A stretch of 13,599 nt of DNA, from the NCBI RefSeq assembly GCF_014359955.1, contig NZ_JACIYL010000028.1:1-13599 (forward strand), in the 5' to 3' direction. The stretch comes from Thermogutta sp. (GTDB lineage Bacteria; Planctomycetota; Planctomycetia; Pirellulales; Thermoguttaceae). Numbering within the stretch: the first letter of the stretch is position 1; each line of letters begins with the position of its first letter. This document shows, in pieces, positions 1 through 7,351 of this stretch. The position numbers were made by a program, and so were the translations under genes. Under the pieces are notes generated by a model. The model was given only the letters and a program-made list of their open reading frames with translations. It ran no database searches and was not told the origin of the DNA.

Positions 1-25
1 TGCCAGCCCAGAACAGAACGCAAGC

Positions 26-1300
26 TCAGCCCTGGCGCTTGGGGAAGACCTCCTGCTCATACCGCCGTACTTCGTTGAGCACCAGATCATCCCGAGGGAC
101 ATCGTGCCGAGCACAGTATTCTTCCCAAACAGCGGCGAAGGGGGCCGTCTTCTCGGCTTCCAAAAGCGCCAGCCGCGCGGTGTAATCCCCCCTGGCCTCG
201 GCATCCTTTAAAGCAGCCAATGGTTCCAGCATGGCCCAGAGCAGCGCCTTGAGCATGCTTCGCATGCCGATGACCCAGGCCGCCAGGCGATTGATGCTCG
301 CATCGAAAAAGTCCAATCCGATGAACACCCTGTCGAGGTATTGTCCACGGACCAACTCCTCAGCGATGGCACAGACATCGTCGGTAAACAGGACCACGTG
401 ATCACTGTCCCATCGAATGCCTCGACTCACATGGAGGAGGAGACCGTCAAGATAAAAGAGCACAGCGGATATCTTATCAGCGATCGTTTCGGTGGGATGG
501 AAGTGCCCTGAGTCCAGGCAGAGAAGCGTCTTTCGTGTGATGGCGTAGCCCAGGTAAAACTCGTGCGACCCGGCCACGTAGGCTTCCGAACCAATGCCAA
601 ATAGTTTTCCCTCCACAGCATCGCGATGAAATCTTGAGTCGATTTGCTCGGACAGAATCTCATCCAGCGACTGGATAAGCCGTTCACGCGGGCCCTTTCG
701 ATCGACCGGAAGATCCTTCATGCCATCGGGAATCCAGATATTTGTCACGCATACCTTCCCAAGGCGCTGCCCAAAATACGCCCCAATGCGCCGGCACGCC
801 TGGCCGTGCCGTACCCAGAACCGGCGAATGCCGTCATCGGCATGGGTGAGCGTGAAACCACTCGCTGCCAGCGAATGGGAGAAAAACGTGGGATTGAAGT
901 CCAGTCCTATTCCGCGTTCAGCCGCCCAATCCACCCAGGCCTGGAAGTGCGCAGGCTCGATTTCGTCGCGGTCCACCTTTTTTCCGCCCGTATCGAGATA
1001 AATCGCATGCAAATTGAAGCGGTGCTTTCCGGGGATCAGCCGGAAGGCCATATCAGCATCCGCGCGGAGCTCGTCCGGTGTACGGGGCTTTCCAGGATAG
1101 GAGCCCGTGGCCAGGATACCCCCGCCCGTCAATCCCTGAGCGCTTTCAAATCCCCCCACATCATCTCCCTGCCAGCACTGCATAGAGATAGAAACGGAAG
1201 CCAGCGTTTCGATCGCTTTTTCCGTATCGACTCCCCATTCAGCGTAGCGCTCTCGGGCAAGTTCATACGCCTTGGTGGTCTGGTTCGACATCATTTCCAT
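26..1300 (-). CDS. rhaA: L-rhamnose isomerase
   Basis: Cytoplasmic enzyme converting L-rhamnose to L-rhamnulose (EC 5.3.1.14), first step of the phosphorylating rhamnose pathway. Seen: 424 residues from the chosen start, about the usual size for this family. Conserved RhaA blocks are present: CWQGDD (residues 42-47), NIWIPDG (187-193), GSHEFY (244-249), [10 protein letters not shown] (262-271) and the RWDSDHVV segment near 296-303; the Glu, Asp and His residues in the last three correspond to the metal and substrate site. Start: the frame extends 18 codons upstream, but GAGGAG at 1305-1310 lies 4 bases before the ATG at 1300, and family similarity begins about there. ATGs at 1294 (10-base spacing) and 1291 are alternatives. 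It is divergent from the GH2 gene; no rhamnulokinase, aldolase or RhaR-like regulator is visible. Identity is very secure, the exact start less so. Confidence 0.96.
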   Translation of the reverse strand: MEMMSNQTTKAYELARERYAEWGVDTEKAIETLASVSISMQCWQGDDVGGFESAQGLTGGGILATGSYPGKPRTPDELRADADMAFRLIPGKHRFNLHAIYLDTGGKKVDRDEIEPAHFQAWVDWAAERGIGLDFNPTFFSHSLAASGFTLTHADDGIRRFWVRHGQACRRIGAYFGQRLGKVCVTNIWIPDGMKDLPVDRKGPRERLIQSLDEILSEQIDSRFHRDAVEGKLFGIGSEAYVAGSHEFYLGYAITRKTLLCLDSGHFHPTETIADKISAVLFYLDGLLLHVSRGIRWDSDHVVLFTDDVCAIAEELVRGQYLDRVFIGLDFFDASINRLAAWVIGMRSMLKALLWAMLEPLAALKDAEARGDYTARLALLEAEKTAPFAAVWEEYCARHDVPRDDLVLNEVRRYEQEVFPKRQG

Positions 1301-1508
1301 CGTGCTCCTCGGCTCGAAATCCAGCGATTTCGTTGGTCTATTTGGACACAACAACTGTGCGGAGTCGCGTGTTCCCTGCGATCAAACGGCCATTGTGGTG
1401 AATCGCGACGCGGAACGCCAGGGGGATCAGCAACGGTCGGCGATGTAACACCTCGACACACGCTGGACGATTGACGGTGGAAGTTGTGAAAATCGCTCTA
1501 TCCTGTTG

Positions 1509-1551
1509 GGGTCACGGTCGAGCTTCCCCGTTTTTGAACCCGTCGTGACCC
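1509..1551. repeat. spaced inverted repeat, possible operator
   Basis: GGGTCACG at 1509-1516 is repeated as its exact complement CGTGACCC at 1544-1551, with 27 bases between. A related GGGTGACG follows at 1558-1565. The dyad sits about 55 bases upstream of the GH2 -35 box in the rhaA/GH2 spacer, where a regulator acting on either gene could bind. Eight-base arms can arise by chance, so this is only a candidate. Confidence 0.3.
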
Positions 1552-1605
1552 GCAGTGGGGTGACGCGAGAATGGCGCATACGCTCATTCGAAATGGTGCC
1601 GTTCG

Positions 1606-1634
1606 TTGACACATGCCCAACGCGGCTTTATAAA
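1606..1634 (+). promoter_or_regulatory. sigma70-type promoter of the GH2 gene
   Basis: TTGACA (1606-1611, perfect -35) and TATAAA (1629-1634, 5 of 6 in the -10) are separated by the optimal 17 bases. Transcription would start near 1641, leaving a leader of about 70 bases before the ATG at 1711. This is the best promoter in the window. The TTG within its -35 box is also the first possible start of the open frame, which argues against that start. Confidence 0.72.
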
Positions 1635-1697
1635 CCATCAGAGCGTTGAAAAGCCCACCTGCGCGGGCAAACGATCGAGTGAAACAACGCGGCTGAC

Positions 1698-1703
1698 AAG
1701 GAG
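1698..1703 (+). promoter_or_regulatory. ribosome binding site of the GH2 gene
   Basis: AAGGAG ends 7 bases before the ATG at 1711. It fixes the start at the codon that begins a signal peptide and rules out the upstream TTG at 1606. Confidence 0.85.
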
Positions 1704-1710
1704 CCTGAAC

Positions 1711-3885
1711 ATGGAGCGGCTGCGCCTGGTGTCCCTTTTGTGCCGGGTTATTCTTTTATCGGGTTGGTTGGTGCTCTCCCGTGGGGCGGGAGCAGAAGAG
1801 AAAAATCACCGACAAACGATCCCTCTGGATGGCATTTGGGAACTTGCCGAGGGGCGAATGGACACCATGCCGAATGATTTTCCCGCTCGCGTACCTGTTC
1901 CCGGCCTGGTCGATTTGGCGGAGCCTCAATTTCAAGAGGTTGGCACAGAAGAAAGTTTGCGGTTTCGCGAAGCGTTCTGGTATCGCCGCAGCTTTCGTTT
2001 AGACGGAGAGGTTCCACCCCTGGTGCGTTTGAAAATCAACAAGGCGTGTTATGGAATGCGGGTGTATCTGAATGGCGAGCAGGTCGGAGAGCATCTTCCG
2101 AGTTTTACCCCAGCCGTGTTTGACGTGACTTCGCTTGTCAAAGGTGGAGGAGAAGAAAACGTACTTGTCGTTCGGGTGGGCGCTCATCGCCGTGCGTTAC
2201 CGCCCGGCATCCCGGACGGTTGGGATTTTGAAAAGGTCCGCTATATTCCGGGGATTTACGATTCTGTCCAGCTTATCCTTTCCGGAAAACCGGAGATTCT
2301 TTCCGTGCAGGCGGTGCCCAACCTTCGCCACGAGTGCGTGCGACTCTATGTTACTCTCGGCCCGCAGACGCAAGCCATGGATACCGTTGTCCAGTGCACG
2401 ATCCGCGAAGCTCGATCGGGTCGCGTGGTGGCCGAACAAGGATCACCAACCGTTCACCTGACGCCCGGCGAGGAGAAGGAAATTGAACTGTCGGTTTCCA
2501 TTCCTGACTGTCATCCCTGGACTCCCGAGGATCCTTTCCTCTATGAAGCGGTGGTTTCCACTCCCGGTGATACCCAGCGATTTCGCTTCGGTATGCGGGA
2601 GTTCCGGTTTGATCCCCAGACGAAAATGGCGATGCTTAACGGCCGCATTTATCCATTGCGAGGGACGAACGTCTGTATCTATCGGTTTTTCGAGGATCCC
2701 GCGCGAGGCAATTTACCGTGGAGGGAAGAGTGGGTTCGGCGGCTGCATGAAACTTTCCGCACAATGCACTGGAATTCTGCTCGATATTGCATCGGGTTTC
2801 CGCCTGAAAAATGGTACGACATCGCCGATGAAGTCGGGTTGCTCATCCAGGACGAATTTCCGATCTGGTATCTGGGACAATGGCCGAAAGAACTGGGGCA
2901 CGAGGAGTTGGCCCGGGAATATGCCGCGTGGATGCGTGAACGATGGAATCATCCCTCCGTGGTCATTTGGGATGCACAGAATGAAACACGGACCGAAGAA
3001 ACAGGGGCGGCCATTCGGGAAGTACGGCATTTGGATCGCTCGGGAAGACCGTGGGACAACGGATGGGCGGCCCCTCAAGATCCGCTCGATGTGTTCGAAT
3101 CACATCCTTATCCGTTTTTCAGTCCGAAAGGCAAGAACCAGCCCTCCCAATTTCGTCTCAGTCAATTGACCGGGAAGCCGAAGCGGCCAGACGTGGAAGG
3201 TGGCCTGCGGGGAAACGTGCAACTGAACGCGGGCAATAATCCCGTCATCATCAACGAATATGGTTGGTTGTGGCTCAATCGGGACGGGAGCCCCACGACC
3301 CTTTCCCGCCCCAACTATGATGCGTTGTTAGGTCCTCAGGCTTCAGCCGAGGAACGCCGGAAGTTTTATGCTTACACGATCGCCGCCATGACAGAATTTT
3401 GGCGTGCTGGTCGCGAGGTGGCAGGGGTCATGCACTTTTGTGGGTTGGGCTATTCTCGGCCGGACGGCGAAACCAGCGACAATTTTGTCGATTTGCACAA
3501 TTTGATTCTGGAGCCGCATTTCGTCCGCCGGGTTGGGGATGCCTTTTCTCCGGTGATCGCCATTCTCGACTTCTGGAATGAAGAGGTGACCGCAGGAGCC
3601 ACCGTGGAAGTTCCCGTGGTTGTTCTCAATGATCGGTGGAGAAATTGGTCCGGACTGGTTCGCCTGGCCCTTGTACCCGAAAATGGTTTTCAGGATGGGG
3701 CCGAGAAATTGGCTCCCGTGGTGGCGGAGCGATCCTGCCGACTGGAGCCCGTGGATCGCCAGACTTTCACTGTGCTCGTTCAGTTCCCGTCACGCAAAGG
3801 GACCTTTTATCTGGTCGCGGAACTCACTGATGAAGGCGGACGTCGCGTGCGGAGCGTCAGACGGGTTGAGATCAAAAAACCTTAA
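1711..3885 (+). CDS. exported glycoside hydrolase family 2 protein
   Basis: Retaining beta-glycosidase of the GH2 type (beta-galactosidase, beta-glucuronidase, beta-mannosidase and relatives), 724 residues. Seen: a signal peptide (residues 1 to about 28, ending SRGAGA) predicts export. The order is then an N-terminal sugar-binding jelly roll (about 35-190), an Ig-like sandwich (about 190-300), the TIM barrel (about 300-600) and a further beta-rich tail (about 605-724). The GH2 signature RWNHPSVVIWDAQNE ends at E425, the likely acid/base; IINEYGW supplies E516 as the likely nucleophile. WDAQNE departs from the usual WSLGNE form, so this is a divergent subgroup and substrate cannot be read off. 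It is divergent from rhaA and followed 257 bases later by the PHP gene, which has its own promoter. Family assignment is firm; specificity is unknown. Confidence 0.92.
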   Translation: MERLRLVSLLCRVILLSGWLVLSRGAGAEEKNHRQTIPLDGIWELAEGRMDTMPNDFPARVPVPGLVDLAEPQFQEVGTEESLRFREAFWYRRSFRLDGEVPPLVRLKINKACYGMRVYLNGEQVGEHLPSFTPAVFDVTSLVKGGGEENVLVVRVGAHRRALPPGIPDGWDFEKVRYIPGIYDSVQLILSGKPEILSVQAVPNLRHECVRLYVTLGPQTQAMDTVVQCTIREARSGRVVAEQGSPTVHLTPGEEKEIELSVSIPDCHPWTPEDPFLYEAVVSTPGDTQRFRFGMREFRFDPQTKMAMLNGRIYPLRGTNVCIYRFFEDPARGNLPWREEWVRRLHETFRTMHWNSARYCIGFPPEKWYDIADEVGLLIQDEFPIWYLGQWPKELGHEELAREYAAWMRERWNHPSVVIWDAQNETRTEETGAAIREVRHLDRSGRPWDNGWAAPQDPLDVFESHPYPFFSPKGKNQPSQFRLSQLTGKPKRPDVEGGLRGNVQLNAGNNPVIINEYGWLWLNRDGSPTTLSRPNYDALLGPQASAEERRKFYAYTIAAMTEFWRAGREVAGVMHFCGLGYSRPDGETSDNFVDLHNLILEPHFVRRVGDAFSPVIAILDFWNEEVTAGATVEVPVVVLNDRWRNWSGLVRLALVPENGFQDGAEKLAPVVAERSCRLEPVDRQTFTVLVQFPSRKGTFYLVAELTDEGGRRVRSVRRVEIKKP

Positions 3886-3920
3886 CCAAAAATTTGCGCT
3901 TTTCACAGGCTGTACGACAA

Positions 3921-3948
3921 TTGACTCTCTGAGCATCCTGAATACAAT
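3921..3948 (+). promoter_or_regulatory. sigma70-type promoter of the PHP gene
   Basis: TTGACT (3921-3926) and TACAAT (3943-3948) each match consensus at 5 of 6 positions, with 16 bases between. Transcription would begin near 3955, giving a leader of roughly 188 bases before the ATG at 4143. It suggests the PHP gene can be expressed apart from the GH2 gene. Confidence 0.5.
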
Positions 3949-4050
3949 CGGTGCGGATGTTCGCTGGTGAAGTTTGGCTTTCGGCCAGTCGGGTGTGAGT
4001 TGTGGTGAAAAGGGAGTTGCCAGGGGCAGTGGTGCATCATTTGATCGCGT

Positions 4051-4120
4051 AACCTGCCGATCGGCACCTCAAAAAGGTTGAACACACCGCAGTTGTTGGG
4101 TAGTTCTATAGTACCAACCT
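4051..4120 (+). repeat. leader palindrome and alternative base-pairing arms
   Basis: In the leader of the PHP gene, TGCCGATCGGCA (4055-4066) is a perfect 12-base palindrome. AACCT (4051-4055) can pair with AGGTT (4075-4079), which encloses the palindrome. The same segment, AGGTTG (4075-4080), can instead pair with CAACCT (4115-4120), just upstream of the ribosome binding site (4128-4133). The two pairings exclude each other. The stems are short, so a regulatory role is only a possibility; the palindrome may equally be a protein-binding site. Confidence 0.3.
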
Positions 4121-4142
4121 AGCCAAGAAAGGACCGTGCCCC

Positions 4143-5231
4143 ATGACCAGACGATTTCTTCAATTGTGGGTTTTGTTCCTCTGGTTGATGGCTCTTGCTG
4201 CCACAGGCTGGAGCCAGGTCCGTCACGAAATCGCTTTTCCCGATATACCGGGTTACAAGACATTGAAATGCGATTTCCATATGCACACCGTGTTTTCGGA
4301 TGGAACTGTTTGGCCCACAGTGCGGGTGGACGAAGCGTATCGAACAGGACTCGATGCCATCGCGATCAGTGACCATATTGAGTACCAGCCCCACAAGGAC
4401 GACATACCGACCAATTTTAACCGCTCTTACGAGTTGGCGCTGGGCCGGGCGCGCGAATTGGGGATCATCCTTATTCGAGCGGCCGAAATCACGCGGGATA
4501 CTCCGCCTGGCCATTTCAACGCGATTTTCCTGAAAGATATCAATCCCCTGGCCAAGCCAGACCTGGTCGAGGCGATTTCAGCCGCGTGCGAGCAAGGCGC
4601 GTTTGTGTTCTGGAACCACCAGGCCTGGAAGGGTGAAGAATTGGGCCGCTGGATGGATATTCATACCGAACTGTACGAAAAGAAGCTTTTGCACGGTATG
4701 GAAGTGGCCAACGGCTCCACGTATTACCCGACCGCCCACAAATGGTGTCTGGAGAAGGGACTGACGATGGTCGGCAATTCTGACATTCATCAGCCCGATC
4801 TCCTCACGCAGAACACGGCGGCTGAGCACCGGACGATCACACTGGTGTTTGTCACAGAGCGAAGTGAAAACGGCATCCGCGAGGCGTTGCGTGCCGGTCG
4901 CACGGCGGTTTGGTGGGGCGAGAACCTGATCGGAAAGCCCGAATGGCTGCAAGCTCTGCTTGAAGAAAGCGTGGATATTGCCGAGCCCCATTTGCGTACC
5001 AAGACCAGCGTTTGGACGAACGTCACGAACAAAAGCGCGATCGATATTGTTCTCCGGCGGGTGGGTCAAATCGGCCCGGCCGAGCTAACACTGAAGGCCG
5101 GCACGACGACCCTTGTGCGAATCAACGCCCCGGACACGTCCAAGCCGCTCGAGCTTCAGTATGAAGTGACAAATTTCCTGGCAGAACCGGGCAAAGGCCT
5201 CACGGTAACCTATACCATCCCGGCCCCGTAA
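4143..5231 (+). CDS. exported PHP-domain phosphoesterase (Sb-PDE-like)
   Basis: Metal-dependent phosphoesterase of the PHP superfamily, 362 residues. Seen: a signal peptide (residues 1 to about 25, ending TGWSQ); then the PHP motifs in order: DFHMHT with H46 and H48, D53, SDH with D77 and H78, E115, H124, WNHQ with H159, E187, and NSDIH with D214 and H216. These residues would bind a two- or three-metal centre. Residues from about 270 to 362 form a beta-rich C-terminal domain. From memory, the block FPDIPGYKTLKCDFHMHT and the following HIEYQPHKDDIPTN resemble the Sb-PDE group, named for a Sphingobium phosphodiesterase; substrate here is unproven. AAAGGA (4128-4133) lies 9 bases before the ATG. 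It sits between two exported glycosidases, so a phosphorylated glycan or a phosphodiester released with it is a reasonable, unproven target. Confidence 0.88.
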   Translation: MTRRFLQLWVLFLWLMALAATGWSQVRHEIAFPDIPGYKTLKCDFHMHTVFSDGTVWPTVRVDEAYRTGLDAIAISDHIEYQPHKDDIPTNFNRSYELALGRARELGIILIRAAEITRDTPPGHFNAIFLKDINPLAKPDLVEAISAACEQGAFVFWNHQAWKGEELGRWMDIHTELYEKKLLHGMEVANGSTYYPTAHKWCLEKGLTMVGNSDIHQPDLLTQNTAAEHRTITLVFVTERSENGIREALRAGRTAVWWGENLIGKPEWLQALLEESVDIAEPHLRTKTSVWTNVTNKSAIDIVLRRVGQIGPAELTLKAGTTTLVRINAPDTSKPLELQYEVTNFLAEPGKGLTVTYTIPAP

Positions 5232-5268
5232 TTCGTCCGAAGTTTGTTTCAGTGGGTAGCATGTTGCG

Positions 5269-5297
5269 GCACGGACGGTCTTATCGATCGTCCGTGC
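5269..5297 (+). terminator. hairpin downstream of the PHP gene
   Basis: GCACGGACGGTC (5269-5280) pairs with GATCGTCCGTGC (5286-5297) over 12 base pairs with one G-T wobble and a 5-base loop. It starts 38 bases after the PHP stop codon. The strong stem suggests a transcription end or a processing or stability element. The following bases are not a real T tract, so classical intrinsic termination may be weak and read-through into the next gene is possible. Confidence 0.5.
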
Positions 5298-5388
5298 TGG
5301 TTATAGTTGGTGGGCAGTCCGAGCAAAAGTTTCGGGATGCACTTCATTCCGGAAGTGTTACAGGCTAACCCTGTTTTTGGGATCAACG

Positions 5389-5394
5389 AAGGAG
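5389..5394 (+). promoter_or_regulatory. ribosome binding site of the clan GH-A gene
   Basis: AAGGAG ends 8 bases before the ATG at 5403. It selects this ATG, which begins a signal peptide, over the TTG at 5307 where the frame opens. Confidence 0.82.
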
Positions 5395-5402
5395 AACTCC
5401 CC

Positions 5403-7277
5403 ATGAGGTGGGTGAACCAAAAATCGGCAGGGTTCGTGGCGACCGCTCTGTTTGTGGCTTTGGCGAATGCCTTTGGTACAAATGACTCAGCGGAAGCCGT
5501 GGAGCGGGCTATTCCGAAGCCCTTGGAGCACCATCCCGGTAATATTTTCCTGGAAGGCGAATCGGTCAGAGTCTCGCTGCCCAAGGCGGGCGTGTGGCAA
5601 CTGCTGGATGCCGAGGATCATCTGATTAAAAACGTCGTGGCAGATGACAAACCGGTCGAGCTCGGTCCGCTCCGGGTCGGTTTTTATCGTCTGAAAAAGG
5701 AGGATTATGCAGACTGGCTGTCATTGGGGGTGATCGCCCCGCTCAAGGTTCCGACGCCCCAGACGTCGCCTATCGCCCTGGATGTGGCGATGAGCTGGTT
5801 TTATCCGGAGGACCGCATGGCCGATGTGGCGAGTCTCTGTGCTCTCGCCGGAGTCAACTGGGTGCGAGACCGGTTGTCCTGGGGGGAGGTGGAGCCGCAA
5901 CGGGGAGAATTCAAGCCGCGAACCCGCTACGACGCTGCGGCTGAGATTCAATCAGCCGCTGGCCTCAAGGTATTACAGGTTTATCATGCTTCTCCCAAAT
6001 GGGCGAATCCCGAAACAAAACGCTTTCCTATTGATTTGCGGGATAGCTACAGGTTTCTGAAAGCCGTTGCTACCCGGTGGACGGGAAAAGTGCTGGCTTA
6101 TGAACCGTGGAACGAAGCCGACATCCACGTCTTCGGTGGGCACACGGGAGCAGAAATGGCGTCGTTGCAAAAGGCTGCCTATTGGGCTATCAAGTCAGCC
6201 TCACCCGATACGATTGTGTGTTGGAACGTGTTCGCCACGAACAATGCCGCTCATCTGGAAGATATCGCAGCCAACGACGTTCTTCCCTACTGCGACACCT
6301 TCAACTTCCACCACTATCGACCTCTTGAAGATTATCCGTCCCTGTACGAGAGTTTCAGACACGTCGCCGGGCCGCGCCCGTTGTGGGTGACGGAGTGTGC
6401 GCTGCCGCTTCGCTGGTCGGGCGACCCTGAGAAACAGGAGTTAAGCGACGAGGATTTGTTTGAACAGGCCCGACGGTTGGTCAAGGTTTTTGCGTGTTCG
6501 CTTCACGAGGGCACATCGGCCACCTTCTATTTCCTTCTCCCTCATTACGTGGAGGGACCCACCCAATTCGGCATCATCCGCAGGGATCTGACGCCGCGTC
6601 CGGCCTATGTGTCGCTGGCGGCGGTGGGGAGGCTTTTGGCGGATGCTCGACCCCGTGGGAAGCTGGCAGACAAAGAAGTTTCGGGCTACCTGTTCAGCGC
6701 AAAACCGGACGGAGAGCCGCGTCTCGTGCTCGTTCTATGGAGCAAAGATCAGCGAACTTTCCCTCTTCCGGTAAAGCCTGTGGCCTTGTATGACCATTTT
6801 GGTCGTCCGATGAAGCAGACAGGCGAGAACTTGGTGTTGACGTCAGCGCCGATCTTTGCCGTTTTCCACGAAGATTCGTTGGGGCGTTTTGACCTCGTGA
6901 AGCCACCTCAGGCGGAGCCTGTTCCGGTCAATAGCCCCTGCCCTGTCGTGCTTCAAACACTGTGGCCCTCTGACGAGATTGATCTGCATCAGTCAGCATA
7001 CCGGGTGAAGCCCAAGACGCAGGATTTGTTATTCCCGATCTTTATTTACAACTTTGGACAAATGGCAGCGGAAGGCACAATTCGTGTCGCAACACCCGCC
7101 GGGTGGCAGGCAGAATTTATCGATACGTGCCGTCTGCCTGCGGGTGAACGCACAGAACAATCGCTGCGAATTGTTCCACCGACGTCCGGTTGGTCAGGGG
7201 TTGCGGTCATCCAAGTCGAGGGTGATTTTGGTACCCTTGGCCGGAGTGTACTTTCGTTTCGACTTGTCGCCGATTGA
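5403..7277 (+). CDS. exported clan GH-A glycoside hydrolase
   Basis: Probable retaining glycosidase, 624 residues. Seen: a signal peptide (residues 1 to about 23, MRWVNQKSAG then a hydrophobic stretch to ANA); an N-terminal beta-rich domain (about 35-115); a TIM barrel from about residue 125, opening SWFYPEDR and GVNWVRDRLSWGEVEPQRG. YEPWNEAD places the likely acid/base at E238, NFHHY lies at 301-305, and WVTECALPL gives the likely nucleophile E331. The WNE and TE pair, 93 residues apart, is the clan GH-A pattern (GH5, GH39, GH42 and others). A beta domain (about 400-500) and an Ig-like tail (about 500-624) follow. I cannot place it in a particular GH family; GH39-like or an unclassified group is possible. 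It begins 171 bases after the PHP stop without a clear promoter of its own, so partial co-transcription is possible. It converges on the GH27 gene, 74 bases apart. Confidence 0.82.
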   Translation: MRWVNQKSAGFVATALFVALANAFGTNDSAEAVERAIPKPLEHHPGNIFLEGESVRVSLPKAGVWQLLDAEDHLIKNVVADDKPVELGPLRVGFYRLKKEDYADWLSLGVIAPLKVPTPQTSPIALDVAMSWFYPEDRMADVASLCALAGVNWVRDRLSWGEVEPQRGEFKPRTRYDAAAEIQSAAGLKVLQVYHASPKWANPETKRFPIDLRDSYRFLKAVATRWTGKVLAYEPWNEADIHVFGGHTGAEMASLQKAAYWAIKSASPDTIVCWNVFATNNAAHLEDIAANDVLPYCDTFNFHHYRPLEDYPSLYESFRHVAGPRPLWVTECALPLRWSGDPEKQELSDEDLFEQARRLVKVFACSLHEGTSATFYFLLPHYVEGPTQFGIIRRDLTPRPAYVSLAAVGRLLADARPRGKLADKEVSGYLFSAKPDGEPRLVLVLWSKDQRTFPLPVKPVALYDHFGRPMKQTGENLVLTSAPIFAVFHEDSLGRFDLVKPPQAEPVPVNSPCPVVLQTLWPSDEIDLHQSAYRVKPKTQDLLFPIFIYNFGQMAAEGTIRVATPAGWQAEFIDTCRLPAGERTEQSLRIVPPTSGWSGVAVIQVEGDFGTLGRSVLSFRLVAD

Positions 7278-7351
7278 GTCGGGCGACAGCCTCTTGCCTA
7301 GGGAGGCCATTGCTGATGCCGCCGGGGCGCGACAGGGGGCACTGTGTTCCG

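Larger units (their letters stand above)
1301..1710. other. divergent intergenic region rhaA / GH2
   Basis: This 410-base spacer has no credible gene. It carries the near-consensus promoter of the GH2 gene (1606-1634), that gene's leader and ribosome binding site, and an 8-bp dyad (1509-1551) that could be an operator. I could not find a convincing sigma70-type promoter pointing towards rhaA. The short frames crossing this region lack ribosome binding sites and recognisable sequence. Confidence 0.7.

Noticed and set aside
644..1474. 276-codon plus-strand frame opposite rhaA
   Set aside because: It is the antisense shadow of the well-conserved rhaA reading frame.
1471..1504. TTGACG with TATCCT as an additional promoter
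   Set aside because: The spacing of 22 bases is too long.
1427..1612. 61-codon minus-strand frame in the rhaA/GH2 spacer
   Set aside because: No ribosome binding site and no protein-like pattern; it lies in a promoter region.
1606..1710. TTG-initiated 35-residue extension of the GH2 protein
   Set aside because: The codon lies in a -35 box, has no ribosome binding site, and would bury the signal peptide; AAGGAG before 1711 is clear.
4107..4112. TATAGT as a second -10 for the PHP gene
   Set aside because: The only -35-like sequence upstream, TTGAAC at 4078-4083, is 23 bases away, which is too far.
5307..5402. TTG-initiated 32-residue extension of the clan GH-A protein
   Set aside because: No ribosome binding site; the ATG at 5403 has AAGGAG at 8 bases and opens a signal peptide.
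7278..7351. Terminator between the convergent GH-A and GH27 genes
   Set aside because: Only a 5-bp GCCTC/GAGGC stem is present, without a T run on either strand.
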